A stretch of DNA of 50,890 nucleotides from Richelia intracellularis HH01 (lineage in GTDB: Bacteria; Cyanobacteriota; Cyanobacteriia; Cyanobacteriales; Nostocaceae), in assembly GCF_000350105.1 (NCBI RefSeq), contig NZ_CAIY01000047.1:1-50890 (forward strand). The letters are read 5' to 3'. Shown one piece after another: positions 20,650 to 31,832 of this stretch; within the stretch, counting starts at the first letter, position 1, and every line of letters begins with the position of its first letter. Under the pieces are notes generated by a model that saw only the letters and a program-made list of their open reading frames with translations, searched no databases and was not told where the DNA came from. Made by a program: the position numbers and the translations under genes.

Positions 20650-21886
20650 TTAGTATCCTTATCATTTTTTGTAAAATTATCTTATAAGTTCTTGTGGTGG
20701 CATGATTATTATTAGTTTTATAATTCCCAGTAATTAAGTAATTAGCCAATGAATTTATTATATGTTACCCTGGAATTATGAGGTGGTAAACTTGTATAAT
20801 TTGTTATTTTAATATAAAAGCATAATAGGACTTGTTAGTGTGGTAAATATTATTTTTTATAGGAAAATAATCACTTCAGAACTTAATATAGATATTTATC
20901 AGTTTAAGAAGCCAATTAAAATACTAAGTAATAATAGCATAGGTACTTTTTCTAGTAGTAAATAGAGGAGCTTAAAACTTTTTAATTATTAATTGAAAAA
21001 AGCCTGTGGTCATCATATAAATATTTGGATATTTTGAAACTATTAGGGTTATCTAAAATATGAATTTAACCCCTATAATATAGTTCTTATCCTCTGACAA
21101 ACTGTTTTGTTACAAAATTTTTACTGTTTATAAAACAGAACATATAACTGTAAAAACCTAAATATAATTGCAGTGTTAGTAATTTAAAGAGAGACTGTAA
21201 ACTAAATAAATTGGCTGGATCTTATTTTTGATAAAAGTATATGATAGTTAATCAAGGATAATATATTGATGATTACTACGAAATATAGCAATGAATTTAT
21301 AATACAAAGTTTGAATAGCTGAGTGAAGAATTAAGTTGAATTGACATAAATAAATCGGAAATAATATTCACTAATATTTCCATTTATAAACTCTGTAATT
21401 CAAATAAGCTCAAGAGATGATTGCTTTTAATTAGTATCTAGGAAAATAACATTTATTATATATATAATAAGTACAAGTACAAAATCTATTAATATATAAG
21501 AATTTTAAAGTTTTTTGTTGTGTTGATACTATGTTTAATAACCATATCAACTAACACCTATAAAGGCATAATCAATATTAATCTTTGACTTACCAATGTA
21601 TCATTTTAGTACTTTTTCTTATCTTGATAGCAAAGTGGATTTTAAGATGTCAAAATATTTTGACTGTTATAGCAAAACCCAGAGAATTGGATTTGTGACT
21701 AATTTTATGTCTACTCTACACTTGTACCCACCTGAGTGAGTATGAGCAATAAGATTCTGATACATTGAAATATGTATGTTTTACAACTCCTGAGTTGGGT
21801 TTTGATTCTGTCACTTGTAACCATGGTAGTTGCTAATTATCACAATTGATCCTGGAAGTTGAACTTGATAGATTATTGAAGAATAT
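20650..21886. other. 1.2-kb stretch without an intact gene downstream of gltX
   Basis: Mostly very AT-rich. A 38-codon minus-strand open stretch at 21716-21832 (QLPWLQVTESKPNSGVVKHT, ending in RWVQV) has fairly coding-like content and lies just downstream of gltX; it may be a trace of a lost gene, but I cannot identify it. Confidence 0.35.
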
Positions 21887-23329
21887 TTAACTGATTAAGG
21901 TGATTGCAGCTTTTAACCTAGTTTTATCTAAGTCAATATCATGAAGTAGGTCCCAAGACTGCATCAAGTCTGGTCCGTGCATTTTACCTGTTAGGGCAGC
22001 TCTGAGCGACCGCATAATTAAACCCTTTTTGATACCCTGCTTTTTAACTACTTTTTTGATTATTTCTTGACCACTAAAAAAGCTAACAGTATTGCTTTCT
22101 AGACCATTTAAAATCTCCTGTAGAGCAGAGATAACCCCTTCCTGTTTTAGCTGTTCTTTGGCTTCCTCACTAAAGTCTACATCACGGGTGAAAAATAATT
22201 GACTCATAGCCACACCATCTATTAGGTGATTTAAGCTAGGGGCAATTAGTGTCACTAGTTTTTTTAACCAAGGACGCTCTCCAGAAAAATCAAACTTATA
22301 CCCAGCTTCTAACCAAAGTGGTATTAGCAAGTCTATAACCTTATCCACAGGATAATTATGAATATACTGGCTATTTAACCAATCCAGTTTTGCCCAGTCA
22401 AATTTAGCACCAGCTTTGCTCACACGCTCAAAGCCAAATTGCTTAGCTGCTTCTGCCAAAGTAAAGATCTCCTGGGTTGAATCTAAAGGTGACCATCCTA
22501 ATAAAATCATATAGTTAACCAATGCTTCTGCTGTAAATCCCATTCTCTGAAAGTCAGAAATAGAAGTTACCCCATCTCTTTTGGACAGCTTGCGTCCTTC
22601 TATATTAAGAATTAAGGGGGTATGAGCAAACTCGGGTATATTCCCATTAAAAGCCTCGTACAATAGGATTTGCTTGGCAGTATTGGCAATATGGTCTTCA
22701 CCCCGGATAATATGGGTTATTTGCATATTAATATCATCAACAACAACAGCAAAATTATATAAAGGCTGTCCAATGCCTTGTTGTACGGCTCTGGCAATCA
22801 CCATATCCCCACCCAAATCACTGCCACGCCAAACTATATGACCTCTAACCAAGTCATCCCAGATGATTTCTCGAGTTTCATCAATTTTAAAACGAATGAC
22901 AAAGCTCCGCCCCTCTGCTTGAAAATCAGCCTCTCTTTCTGGGGTTAAATTACGATGGCGATTATCATATCGGGGAGCCTCATTTCTGGCCTTTTGGGAT
23001 TCCCGCAGAATATCTAATTCCTCTGGTGTTGTATAACATCGGTACGCTAAACCCTTGTCTAATAATTCCTGTATACTATTTTTATATATTTGTAGGTTTT
23101 GGGTCTGAAAAAATGGGCCTTCATCCCAATCTAGACCCAACCAGCGCAGTCCAGTTAAGATATTTTCCGTATGTTCAGAACTAGATCTCTCTTGATCCGT
23201 GTCCTCAATGCGCAAAATGAAACTCCCCCCATGATGGCGGGCAAACAACCAATTAAACAAAGCAGTCCTGGCTGTACCAATGTGCAGTTTACCAGTAGGA
23301 CTTGGAGCGATACGGACTCTAACAGTCAC
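21887..23329 (-). CDS. gltX: Glutamyl-tRNA synthetase
   Basis: Class I synthetase charging tRNA-Glu; in cyanobacteria the product also feeds tetrapyrrole synthesis, and the enzyme typically charges tRNA-Gln as well for later amidation. 480 residues, normal length. The HIGH-type motif appears as [16 protein letters not shown] (11-26), the second signature as KLSKRDG (247-253), and the class-specific EDTDQERS at 42-49 is present; the anticodon-binding all-helical C-terminal half is intact. It starts with GTG at 23329, preceded by an AGAGAGAA purine run. It lies 100 bases downstream of tRNA-Asp on the same strand. No partner gene nearby. Confidence 0.96.
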   Translation of the reverse strand: MTVRVRIAPSPTGKLHIGTARTALFNWLFARHHGGSFILRIEDTDQERSSSEHTENILTGLRWLGLDWDEGPFFQTQNLQIYKNSIQELLDKGLAYRCYTTPEELDILRESQKARNEAPRYDNRHRNLTPEREADFQAEGRSFVIRFKIDETREIIWDDLVRGHIVWRGSDLGGDMVIARAVQQGIGQPLYNFAVVVDDINMQITHIIRGEDHIANTAKQILLYEAFNGNIPEFAHTPLILNIEGRKLSKRDGVTSISDFQRMGFTAEALVNYMILLGWSPLDSTQEIFTLAEAAKQFGFERVSKAGAKFDWAKLDWLNSQYIHNYPVDKVIDLLIPLWLEAGYKFDFSGERPWLKKLVTLIAPSLNHLIDGVAMSQLFFTRDVDFSEEAKEQLKQEGVISALQEILNGLESNTVSFFSGQEIIKKVVKKQGIKKGLIMRSLRAALTGKMHGPDLMQSWDLLHDIDLDKTRLKAAITLIS

Positions 23330-23431
23330 GATATATTCTCTCTTTTAAAACATTAAATTAATCGAGCCCTGATTCTAAAATCCTGGTAACAGCATCAATC
23401 TTAGAAGATACATAAGTAGTGAAAGCATATA

Positions 23432-23505
23432 CGGGACCGACGGGGCTCGAACCCGCAACTTCCGCCGTGACAGGGCGGTGCTCTAACCAGTTGAACTACG
23501 GTCCC
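23432..23505 (-). tRNA. tRNA-Asp (anticodon GTC)
   Basis: The minus strand folds as a 74-base cloverleaf: acceptor GGGACCG/CGGTCCC with discriminator G, D-arm GTTCAACTGGTTAGAGC, anticodon arm CCGCCCTGTCACGGCGG with GTC, and T-arm GCGGGTTCGAGCCCCGT. CCA is not encoded. The variable loop is short. All conserved positions are intact. Confidence 0.97.
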
Positions 23506-24240
23506 CCAGATGTGCTTTTCACACACCATACTAATTCTCCTCCCTCTTGATAAATGTGTCAAGTACCCTCTCGGAAAAAATATCCAATCAGCTTGCAATA
23601 TACACATAAAAAAAGTTTTGTGGGAAGTGACCTAACACAAAAACAAATCCAAAAAATACTAACTTCTTACAAGAAAGCTTAAAATTAATTATGGGAGAGT
23701 ATATTCCTCACCACACTAATAAATGTAGTCATGAAAAGACCAAATTTAGTTCCGAAAACACTTGATTAAAGTCAGGAGAAAATATTCAACCTTGTTATAT
23801 CTATCATCTATGTAAGTCATCATTCTTATAAAAACCCTGAATACTAGTAAATCTTATTCCTTAGTTAATAACAAGGCTATTGTTTAGTAAGAGATGGTTT
23901 GTATATTAAACAATTATGGTTTTCAATAATTTAGTATATTAAATCTCAGATACTCAACACTAGAAGTATAATCGCCTAAATATCATTCATTATTACAGAC
24001 ATAGTCAAGCATATATCCTAGAATAATAGGGAGATACAATTGGCATTTATAATAGCCAATTAGTCTGGTTTAGCAGCAAAATAATTAAGTTAGATAATGT
24101 AGTTATGAATACTGTTAAATATAACCAAGTTAAATAATCTGAACTAGATAGGGTTATTATCAATAATAAAACTAGGCAAAAATTTAATGGGCTTTTACAC
24201 TTTTTTAGTCTAGAAACAAACTTAGCATGATTATATCATC
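23506..24240. other. Spacer between tRNA-Asp and the Hli gene
   Basis: About 730 AT-rich bases with no gene or recognisable remnant. The left edge should contain the tRNA-Asp promoter (minus strand). Confidence 0.5.
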
Positions 24241-24283
24241 AAAAAAAACTGGTAGTGTGCAAAGCACACTACCAGTTTTTTTT
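24241..24283 (-). terminator. Strong intrinsic terminator of the Hli gene
   Basis: Perfect 20-base arms (24241-24260 and 24264-24283) around a three-base loop; the stem ends in A8/T8, giving a T-run on either strand. It lies 82 bases past the stop of the Hli gene on the minus strand. It is the strongest terminator in the window and works in principle in both directions. Confidence 0.88.
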
Positions 24284-24364
24284 GCCATTTTTTTGGCATA
24301 CTTATTAAATAATTTTGTCTTTCTGATACTTATGACCCAATACAATACTCCAGAAATACAAAAA

Positions 24365-24517
24365 TTATTGGCCAGCAATCACCTCAATTATAGTTGCTAG
24401 CAGAATTCCAACCATTGCCATACGGCCATTCCAAATTTCTGCCTGGGGAGTAAAACCCCAACGCCAAGAGTTTCTATCACTTATTAACGGAGTGGAAGCT
24501 TTTAAGTTATTTTGCAT
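24365..24517 (-). CDS. High-light-inducible protein (Hli/HLIP, small CAB-like)
   Basis: One-helix chlorophyll-binding protein of the thylakoid membrane, used for photoprotection and chlorophyll handling during photosystem II assembly. 50 residues. The diagnostic chlorophyll-binding motif [20 protein letters not shown] lies at 26-45 (the E-x-x-N-G-R-x-A-M-x-G pattern), preceded by WRWGFTPQ, both hallmarks of the family. The short N-terminus ([10 protein letters not shown]) is typical of the small Hli class. It is followed by the strong terminator at 24241-24283. It is a single-gene unit, intact, and easily missed because of its size. Confidence 0.93.
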   Translation of the reverse strand: MQNNLKASTPLISDRNSWRWGFTPQAEIWNGRMAMVGILLATIIEVIAGQ

Positions 24518-24834
24518 GATGACTGCTTAATAATGAAAGATTCACTAATAAATTTTATCTTATGTAAATTAATATAACAATATTTTGGGATAATGCAATA
24601 TTCTTGATTCGGAATTAAAGAATATTTTTAGCCATTGTTATGACAGAATAAAATTAACCCATACTTCGAAATGGTCAAATTACAAAGAATTATTTTAGAT
24701 ATAGACTTATGCTATGTGATAGTCGTTAGAGAAAAGTTATTATGAGTATTTCTGCTCATAAGATGATGCGCAAATCTTATAGTTATTAACCCTAACACCT
24801 AATTTTCATTTGTATATAAGGACAAATCCTAGCT
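24518..24834. other. Divergent promoter region, Hli / DUF2996
   Basis: About 320 bases between divergently transcribed genes, so both promoters must lie here. I see many AT-rich candidate -10 boxes but cannot single one out, and no conserved operator is evident. Confidence 0.45.
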
Positions 24835-25329
24835 ATGGTAGAAGAAAACAGTAGAAATAAAGCTGCGGAAATAGCCAGCCCTGAAACAGATAAACCTGTC
24901 ATGTCAAAGGATGGTAGAGAGGAACCGGCTAAAAAAGTTAAAAAGGAAAAACCACCTGTTATTGAAAATAAGCCATTCACAGAGTTTGTAACGGAGTATT
25001 ATTTACCTGCTGTGCAGAAGGCGATCACGGATGAAGGTATAGCTGATTTAGAGTTATCTTTTATCAAACAGAAATTACCTGTTAAGGGCCTGGAAAATCT
25101 AGATGAGTGTTGGCAAGTCGTTGGAAGTTTTGCTCAAGGAAAGTGCAATTTTAATATTTATTTTCCAGATGAGAGCATCAAAGGCAAAAAAACATTCTCG
25201 TGTCATGAAGGAAAACAACCTAGCACTTTAGAACCATTTATGATTGATGAGCGCAAAGTAACTTTAGAACTTTTAATTTGGGGATTAACCCAACGTTTAG
25301 ATGGTCAGAAATGGCTAAGTAGAAACTAA
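24835..25329 (+). CDS. DUF2996 family protein
   Basis: 164 residues. The N-terminal 45 are a charged, Lys/Glu/Pro-rich, probably disordered tail. The rest carries the DUF2996 pattern as I know it: FIKQKLPVKGLENLDECWQV, FAQGKCNFNIYFPDESIKGK, and the C-terminal DERKVTLELLIWGLTQRLDG followed by QKWL. The family is conserved in cyanobacteria and plants, with no firm function known to me. No membrane helix or signal peptide. It is a stand-alone gene on the plus strand, with a terminator-like hairpin 270 bases downstream. Confidence 0.82.
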   Translation: MVEENSRNKAAEIASPETDKPVMSKDGREEPAKKVKKEKPPVIENKPFTEFVTEYYLPAVQKAITDEGIADLELSFIKQKLPVKGLENLDECWQVVGSFAQGKCNFNIYFPDESIKGKKTFSCHEGKQPSTLEPFMIDERKVTLELLIWGLTQRLDGQKWLSRN

Positions 25330-26132
25330 TTAATCTCGTGGGAATGATAGTAAACTATCTACTGACTAGAATCGTTTCCTATACATTTCCACATTAATAT
25401 ACTTTAATATTTCCTTTAAGGTATTTTCCAATCATACAAGATCAGGACTTTTGTATTTTATATATTGAATTATATTTTAGACACTTCTTTTTTAGATCTA
25501 AAAATTCAAATTAAATTGATAGTTAATTCATCCCCAGTAATATTTTAAACTTTACTCATTATTATAGTGTGTGGGTTTGGTATTCCTAAAAGAGAACTAC
25601 TCAAATTTTAATTTGAGTTTTTATTATTACTCTTCTAGCCTTTGCTATTATGTAACTATTAAAATTATTTCACAACACTAGACATGCCGCACACCAGTGC
25701 TTATAGAATAATTCTAGCAATTTCACTATTACTAATCTATTAGGTAAAATACACATACTAAACTCAAGAACCAGCTGTCATTTAACATGCGGAAAACAAA
25801 AGGTAATATTGATTTTTGTTTTTACCTTGTCTTAGTTAAGATTGATTTTTTAAAGATTATGTATATGTAATATTTCCTTAGTAATTTTTGACAAATGATA
25901 AGAGCTTTTTATAGTTAAAGCTGGTAGTAGTTTTAACTATAAATATTCCTAAAATATAAACTCCTAAAATATCTATATACTAATTTTTCTACTTACTTAT
26001 TTTCCTGTTCATTTAAGGTCCAGTAATTAATAATAATGTGAGATGGATAATGAATATTGATAACTGAATATTATGGAAATTATCCATTTGCCAGTAAAAT
26101 AAATATGCATTGTAAATACATATAGGTAAAGT
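25330..26132. other. Intergenic spacer with hairpins
   Basis: 800 AT-rich bases without a supported gene. It contains the hairpin listed at 25599-25618 and a second stem TATAGTTAAA/TTTAACTATA (25910-25919 and 25932-25941). A 19-codon start-like stretch at 25684 (MPHTSAYRIILAISLLLIY) has a hydrophobic core but stops at once. Confidence 0.45.
25599..25618 (+). terminator. Possible terminator after DUF2996
   Basis: Nine-base arms ACTCAAATT/AATTTGAGT with a two-base loop, followed by a T-rich run on the plus strand. It is 270 bases beyond the DUF2996 stop, so the assignment is tentative. Confidence 0.45.
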
Positions 26133-27008
26133 ATGATGGCTAAAGCTCCTATTGGAATTATTGGTAGTAGTGGTCTATATAAAATGGATGCCCTACAAAA
26201 TATCCGAGAAGTGAATCTTCAAACACCCTTTGGTGATCCCTCAGATACCATTACTCTAGGCACCTTAAATAATATTCCTGTGGCTTTTTTGCCACGCCAT
26301 GGCCGCAATCATACATTATTACCTTCTGAATTACCATTTCGTGCTAATATCCATGCCATGAAACAGCTGGAGGTAGAGTACATTATTTCTGCAAGTGCGG
26401 TGGGGTCTTTGCAGACTGGGGTGAAGCCTTTAGATATGGTAGTTCCCGATCAATTTATTGATCGTACAAAAAATAGAGCTTCCACTTTCTTTGGGGATGG
26501 AATAGTCGCTCACATTGCTTTTGGCGATCCTATTTGTCCTAATTTGGCAGGGATATTAGCAGATGCCATTATGTCTGCTAATATCCCTGACATTAACCTC
26601 CACCGTAGAGGTACTTATATTTGTATGGAAGGACCAGCATTCTCTACTAAGGCAGAATCTAACTTATATCGTAGTTGGGATGCAACAATTATTGGTATGA
26701 CTAACCTGCCAGAGGCAAAGTTGGCCAGGGAGGCAGAAATTTCCTATGCTACTTTAGCGCTGGTGACAGATTACGATTGCTGGCATCCAGATCATGATAG
26801 CGTTACTGTCGATATTGTTTTGGCAAATTTGCAGCGTAATGCGGTGAATGCTCAGAAAGTAATTCAAGAGGCAGTAAAGCAGTTGGATGCCAATCCTCCG
26901 GTTAGTGAATCCCATTCAGCACTGAAGAATGCAATTTTAACTTCCTTTGATAAAATCCCTACTGCAACTAAAGAGAAAATATGGTTATTTATTAAGAAAT
27001 ATTTATAA
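26133..27008 (+). CDS. mtnP: S-methyl-5'-thioadenosine phosphorylase
   Basis: Splits methylthioadenosine, a by-product of polyamine synthesis, into adenine and 5-methylthioribose 1-phosphate for methionine salvage. 291 residues, the expected size for the trimeric purine-phosphorylase family. Motifs: [15 protein letters not shown] at the N-terminus (phosphate loop), [20 protein letters not shown], the [12 protein letters not shown] ribose/base site, and [19 protein letters not shown] with TDYDCWH, which favour methylthioadenosine over other purine nucleosides. The start could be either Met of the tandem ATG ATG. It stands alone. No other methionine-salvage gene (mtnA-D) is in the window. Confidence 0.93.
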   Translation: MMAKAPIGIIGSSGLYKMDALQNIREVNLQTPFGDPSDTITLGTLNNIPVAFLPRHGRNHTLLPSELPFRANIHAMKQLEVEYIISASAVGSLQTGVKPLDMVVPDQFIDRTKNRASTFFGDGIVAHIAFGDPICPNLAGILADAIMSANIPDINLHRRGTYICMEGPAFSTKAESNLYRSWDATIIGMTNLPEAKLAREAEISYATLALVTDYDCWHPDHDSVTVDIVLANLQRNAVNAQKVIQEAVKQLDANPPVSESHSALKNAILTSFDKIPTATKEKIWLFIKKYL

Positions 27009-27818
27009 TATTAATAGTTTTTTAGAAAACTTTTTTCCGAAAATATCTCAAGATAAATACACTGAATGTACATATTCTCAAGTCCATAATATATCTTAGT
27101 GTTAACTTCATGCAAGTATACCCGTAGTTTTTATATAAATAAATACATTGATAGTAGATATACTGAATTAATTTATTTGGCAACACACTATTCTTATTAT
27201 TTAGTAGTCTGATAAGACTTTAACTCCAAATATGAATTAACACACAAACATCCCGTAAAGATTTAAGCAAGCTTATATTGATGCAGATAAACATTACTGA
27301 ATGATGATTATATTTATATAATACCTTAAATTTTACTCGCAGAGCTCAGGCCCTCACTACTATTTGTATTAAATTCGTTTTACTTCAAGTATCACCCAAT
27401 AATAAAATTGACGCAGTCGACCCTATTAATTGGAAATAATTTATCATAAGCACCGAATTTTTAAACACTTTATTAGGCAAAAAGAAAATATTCATATAGA
27501 ACATTTCTTTCCACTAAATCCCTTATTACATATGTAATATCCATACTTGACTTAGAAATAAACACAATGAAAGAATAAACCCCAAATTTGATTAATACCC
27601 TGTGGGTTTACCTACATAATTAATAACTATTTAATTCAGTATCTATAAGTTCACTAATTAATAGTATCAACAAATTGAAAATAATCTAGGACTTCAAACA
27701 AACTGGCCACCCAATAAATTTCCTGGTTTATTCAATAAAACCATATTTTTTCTTTTTCAGTAAATTATTTACTTTGTAAATTAGGTGCATAATTTTTATT
27801 ATAAAGTCCTCATATTAC
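27009..27818. other. Intergenic spacer, convergent
   Basis: 810 AT-rich bases between mtnP (plus) and the caspase-like gene (minus). No gene, remnant or clear terminator recognised. Confidence 0.5.
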
Positions 27819-30032
27819 TTATACTATTTGATAAATGAAACTAAAACTTGCCCACTTGTTAACATCAAAGCTGTAAAAACTCGATGGACTATTCGCATCA
27901 TCAACGGAACAGCTTGCATCATGTAGATCTTCTAATAGTGCTTGGGTAACTTCAATAGGATTAAGCAAGGGATAAATACGTTGATGGTTAGACACATGAC
28001 TATAGTATTTTACGGCTTGTTGCTCTATAGTATGTTTAAAGGGGGCCTTACTCAAAATTAACTGAGTCTCAGCAAAAGAAGTTTGTCCTGTTACTGCCCA
28101 TTGAAAATCGGCAGTAAAGCCGGGTATAATTAGGCTCTTACCAGGAGCAATAACTATATTCTCTAATATAGGTTTATCTTGACCACTTCCATCATTGCCA
28201 ATGCCTCCCCACTGGCAAAGAATATAAGCACTCATAGACGTATCTAAACCCAGCAAGATAACATATATAGAGTGATTAGTTAAGTTTTGAATCCGATACT
28301 GAATATGGCTACCAATAGGAACATTAGGTATTTGTCTGCTGCCAGTGTTCACTGCTTTTCTAATGGGTGAACCTGTAGTAGTACTTGCTCTTGTTTCCTG
28401 TTGGATAATAATTCCGGGAAGAATACCCGTTACTATTTCCAGATTCACCTTAACCGCCAATTGAGAAGAAGTTGCATTTTCCGTCAATCGCCATAATTTA
28501 GCTGCTTCCAAGGTATATATATTTGGAGTTAGTCGTTGCACAGCAATTTTAACTGCTTCCCCCTGTTCACCTACAGTGTTAGGCATGAGATCACCAGCCA
28601 TTGAAAACAAACCATAACGACTACAAGAATTTATAATTGAAGAATTTGTATCTAATTCTGGTGGTTTGACAAGTGGCAATTTCCCAAAAACAAAATCAGC
28701 TGGTTGCTCCCCAGCAATTACAGAAGAAACATGGTTTAAGGTAGAAAGGGCACTTGTGGCATCGACCCTTTCTATTCTGTCTAATTCAGCTCCCAATGCT
28801 ATAGTTAAACCAATATTGCGCGGAATAACCCGAATTTTTTCTTGAATTAACTGTCCTGGCTTTATTACAAATGTAACATCTCCTTTTCTCGCCTGGGCTT
28901 TTGCGGATAATACAGTGGGGAATTGATCAGACCAGATGGTTAGAGGTGAACGCAAAACTAAATTGACCTTGTCTGGTGCTCCTACTAGAGTAAATTGAGA
29001 GTTAACATCATAGTATGATAAGAGTTGAGCCGGTATTCCTCCCAGCCAGAGGTTAACAGTTTCTCCATCTTCTTTAACGCTCTGTATAACTCCCTCTGCT
29101 CCTATTTCTTGGATTGTTAAAAAGATATCGGCAATATGCTGTTGATTTGTTTTAGCATTCAAGGCATGGGGTTGTTGATAATTCCCTAGACGATACATAG
29201 AATTGGTTACTTGAGACAAGAAAAACTGCACCGTGGTTTGGGGTGTAATTCCCCACAAATATTGGGTCAAGGTATAAGTAAATAAACCAACACTCCAGCC
29301 ATAAAATAGCAGCTCCCTGGCAACTTTTTTACCGTCACAGTTGGGAGTGAGTACAGTTGGTGGAGAGTTACTACCCAATATATTTCTGGTAGCTAACTGC
29401 TCAGTAAGTTTTACTTGTAATTTGGTTTGTTCCTCAGTGGCTCTTACAGTGGAGGAGCAAGCACGAATAAGCCATCCAGATGGGAATTGAGTATAAGGAG
29501 GATAATAACTACTATCCAACACCATTGTCACTTTATCTGTTGCCAGTGATTGTACTAGCAATTTCAGATTGTTTTCTAGCAAATAATCCTCTCGTTCACC
29601 TGTACTAGCAACAGTTACTAAGGCATTTTTTGATCTTGGGAGTGTTGTTTGCTCCTCAACCTGGCAACCATAACCACTGAAATGGAAAACTACCACATCC
29701 TCTGGTTTTGCTTGCTTGATTAGATGTTCAAGAAAAGCATCCTCAATAAAACCTCGAGAAGCCTGCTCATCTTTTAAAGTGAGAATATTAGAACTAGAAA
29801 AACCAAAGCGATGAACTAAAAGTTCCCTTTGCAGTTCTAAATCTGCTACACAGCCACCTAAAGGGGGGTTTTGAGAATATTCATTAATTCCTACTAATAA
29901 GGCAAATTTACGTGAACTTGGTTGTGCCAAAGCTTGATAATAACAATTGCCTAAAGATAGTAACTCAATCTGAGACAACCCCATAGTCGCAACAAGGGGT
30001 CCAAACCGTTGCAAAAAAGTCCGCCGCTTCAT
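27819..30032 (-). CDS. Exported caspase-fold protein with substituted catalytic dyad (YS pseudo-orthocaspase)
   Basis: 737 residues. It starts with a twin-arginine signal MKRRTFLQRFGPLVATMGLS (RRxFL motif, then a weakly hydrophobic stretch to about 37), so it is probably exported by Tat. The caspase p20 domain follows (41 to about 290): KFALLVGINEYSQNPPLGGC, VADLELQRELLVHRFGF, and two positions where the catalytic His and Cys belong. HFSGHG reads HFSGYG (Tyr121) and DSCHSG reads LDSSYY (Ser175). Such Tyr/Ser variants of bacterial orthocaspases are known in cyanobacteria and are thought to be proteolytically dead. The long C-terminal part (about 300-737) is beta-rich and resembles the DUF4384-like domain region of these proteins (IPNVPIGSHIQYRIQNLTNH). 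Intact, so still selected. It stands alone. Confidence 0.85.
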   Translation of the reverse strand: MKRRTFLQRFGPLVATMGLSQIELLSLGNCYYQALAQPSSRKFALLVGINEYSQNPPLGGCVADLELQRELLVHRFGFSSSNILTLKDEQASRGFIEDAFLEHLIKQAKPEDVVVFHFSGYGCQVEEQTTLPRSKNALVTVASTGEREDYLLENNLKLLVQSLATDKVTMVLDSSYYPPYTQFPSGWLIRACSSTVRATEEQTKLQVKLTEQLATRNILGSNSPPTVLTPNCDGKKVARELLFYGWSVGLFTYTLTQYLWGITPQTTVQFFLSQVTNSMYRLGNYQQPHALNAKTNQQHIADIFLTIQEIGAEGVIQSVKEDGETVNLWLGGIPAQLLSYYDVNSQFTLVGAPDKVNLVLRSPLTIWSDQFPTVLSAKAQARKGDVTFVIKPGQLIQEKIRVIPRNIGLTIALGAELDRIERVDATSALSTLNHVSSVIAGEQPADFVFGKLPLVKPPELDTNSSIINSCSRYGLFSMAGDLMPNTVGEQGEAVKIAVQRLTPNIYTLEAAKLWRLTENATSSQLAVKVNLEIVTGILPGIIIQQETRASTTTGSPIRKAVNTGSRQIPNVPIGSHIQYRIQNLTNHSIYVILLGLDTSMSAYILCQWGGIGNDGSGQDKPILENIVIAPGKSLIIPGFTADFQWAVTGQTSFAETQLILSKAPFKHTIEQQAVKYYSHVSNHQRIYPLLNPIEVTQALLEDLHDASCSVDDANSPSSFYSFDVNKWASFSFIYQIV

Positions 30033-30337
30033 AATTAGCTTTCAGTCCTCAGCCAATCAGTTATAGCAATCCTAAGTCATTTATGAGTCAGAGTATAAAA
30101 GAGATGTTACCTCTTCTTACTTCTTAAATCCCCAATCTGATAATTTTCTGTTTATCATTTACATTCGGTTGAGATAAACTAATGAGTAATTAGGCTTTGG
30201 AGAATGTTGCTTTATCAACTTTTAAATACCTACAATCTTTGGACAGAAATTGTTTGATTTTGATTGACTTATTAGCTTAATAGGTCAAAACTAAAAGCAC
30301 AAAATCAAAATAAATATTTGCCCTGTTACTTTTTACA
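30033..30337. other. Spacer between sat and the caspase-like gene
   Basis: About 300 bases, both flanking genes on the minus strand. It should contain the promoter of the caspase-like gene and the sat 3' end. No structure recognised. Confidence 0.4.
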
Positions 30338-31516
30338 TTAACATGGTCTTTTTGACTGCATAAATCTTGCTAATTCTGCTGCGACTTCAGGACGAGAGAA
30401 CTCTGGGGGTGGTAATTCTCCCCGGCGTAACATTTCTCTAACTTTAGTTCCAGACAAGTGAACTCTTTCTTCTGGAACGCTGGGGCTTGTTTTGGTTGTT
30501 GCCATTTGTTTTGTCCGGGTGCAGTAAAAAGCGTGTTCAAACATCATTGGTGTAATACCCAACTCTCCTGGCTGAAACTCATCAAAAATCTCCTGGGCAT
30601 CATAAGTACCATAATAATCACCAACCCCAGCATGGTCGCGTCCTACTATGAAGTGTGTACAACCATAGTTTTTACGTATTAGAGCATGAAAAATCGCTTC
30701 CCTTGGCCCAGCATAGCGCATTGCAGAGGGGTTAATCGCTAAAAGCACTCGGTCTTTAGGATAATAATGTTCCAACAAAATTTCGTAACACCGCATCCGA
30801 ACGTCAGCAGGAATATCATCTGATTTGGTTGCTCCTACTAAAGGATGTAAGAACAAACCATCTACTGTTTCCAAGGCACACTTTTGAATATACTCATGGG
30901 CACGATGAATGGGGTTACGAGTTTGGAAACCAACCACGGTTTTCCAACCCTTATCTTTCAATATCAACCGTGAGGTTACAGGATCTATTTGGTATGATGG
31001 GAACAGAGGATGGGGGGTACGTTCTAGTAGCCAAACATCACCAGCCAGATTAACCTCTCCTTGACTATAAACCACTTGAACACCGGGATGATTCTCTTCA
31101 TCAGTCCGATAAACTTTTACAGCTTCTCGGTGCTTATCATAAGTGTACTTTTGACTGAGGTGTAAAACACCAATATATTTACCTTTTGCGTTATCTAGAC
31201 GTACTAAACTATCTTCTTTGAGGTTAGCAGCCACCGATACTGATACAGAAAGGGTAATGGGAATAGACCAAGCCACACCATTAGCCATCCGCATGTCCGA
31301 TACTACCTGATTGTAGTCATCCTGATCCATAAAACCAGTGAGGGGACTAAAACCACCAATCGCAATCATTTCTAGATCGGAAACAGATCTTTTATTCAAT
31401 TGCACACGGGGTAAAAAATTGGCCTTGGATGTAAACTCTTTTACTTGTTCAGGTGTAGCAATACGATTTACCTGATACCCTCCATGTGGTGCAATACCTT
31501 TTATGTTGTTACTCAA
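30338..31516 (-). CDS. sat: Sulfate adenylyltransferase (ATP sulfurylase)
   Basis: First step of assimilatory sulfate reduction: sulfate plus ATP to adenosine 5'-phosphosulfate and pyrophosphate. 392 residues, the size of the stand-alone prokaryotic enzyme without a kinase domain. Motifs: [12 protein letters not shown] (198-209, the HxxH nucleotide-binding signature), [12 protein letters not shown] (292-303), and the C-terminal [20 protein letters not shown]. The N-terminal PUA-like part with [16 protein letters not shown] is present. The start ATG at 31516 fits the family. It lies between sigA and the caspase-like gene without cys partners. Confidence 0.96.
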   Translation of the reverse strand: MSNNIKGIAPHGGYQVNRIATPEQVKEFTSKANFLPRVQLNKRSVSDLEMIAIGGFSPLTGFMDQDDYNQVVSDMRMANGVAWSIPITLSVSVSVAANLKEDSLVRLDNAKGKYIGVLHLSQKYTYDKHREAVKVYRTDEENHPGVQVVYSQGEVNLAGDVWLLERTPHPLFPSYQIDPVTSRLILKDKGWKTVVGFQTRNPIHRAHEYIQKCALETVDGLFLHPLVGATKSDDIPADVRMRCYEILLEHYYPKDRVLLAINPSAMRYAGPREAIFHALIRKNYGCTHFIVGRDHAGVGDYYGTYDAQEIFDEFQPGELGITPMMFEHAFYCTRTKQMATTKTSPSVPEERVHLSGTKVREMLRRGELPPPEFSRPEVAAELARFMQSKRPC

Positions 31517-31832
31517 GTTAATCCCTTCTTTGCTTTCTCTTGTAATTTTTTAATTACTTATTAAACTACCAAAATGCAAGTATGTACGTGAAACAAATTA
31601 TGCTAGAACAATTATGTATACTTCTATATATGTAGAGGAATGGAATGTGCCTACAGACCTAAGTACGGACTAATTATGGATACAAATAATGTATTGCATT
31701 TTGCTATAACTCATTTTTATTTATTTACTACTATAGTTTAACTTCATAAGAAAACAGACAGAAGGAGAATTATCTTCTCCTTCTGTCCAATATTGATTTG
31801 AAAGTAGTATTTTGTTAATTAAATGTAAATAC
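31517..31832. other. Spacer between sigA and sat
   Basis: 316 bases holding the sigA terminator (31757-31787) and, presumably, the sat promoter. No gene remnant. Confidence 0.5.
31757..31787 (-). terminator. sigA terminator hairpin
   Basis: Perfect 13-base arms (GACAGAAGGAGAA/TTCTCCTTCTGTC) with a five-base loop, 45 bases beyond the sigA stop. On the minus strand it is followed by TGTTTTCTTA. The strong stem and position make a terminator likely. Confidence 0.75.
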
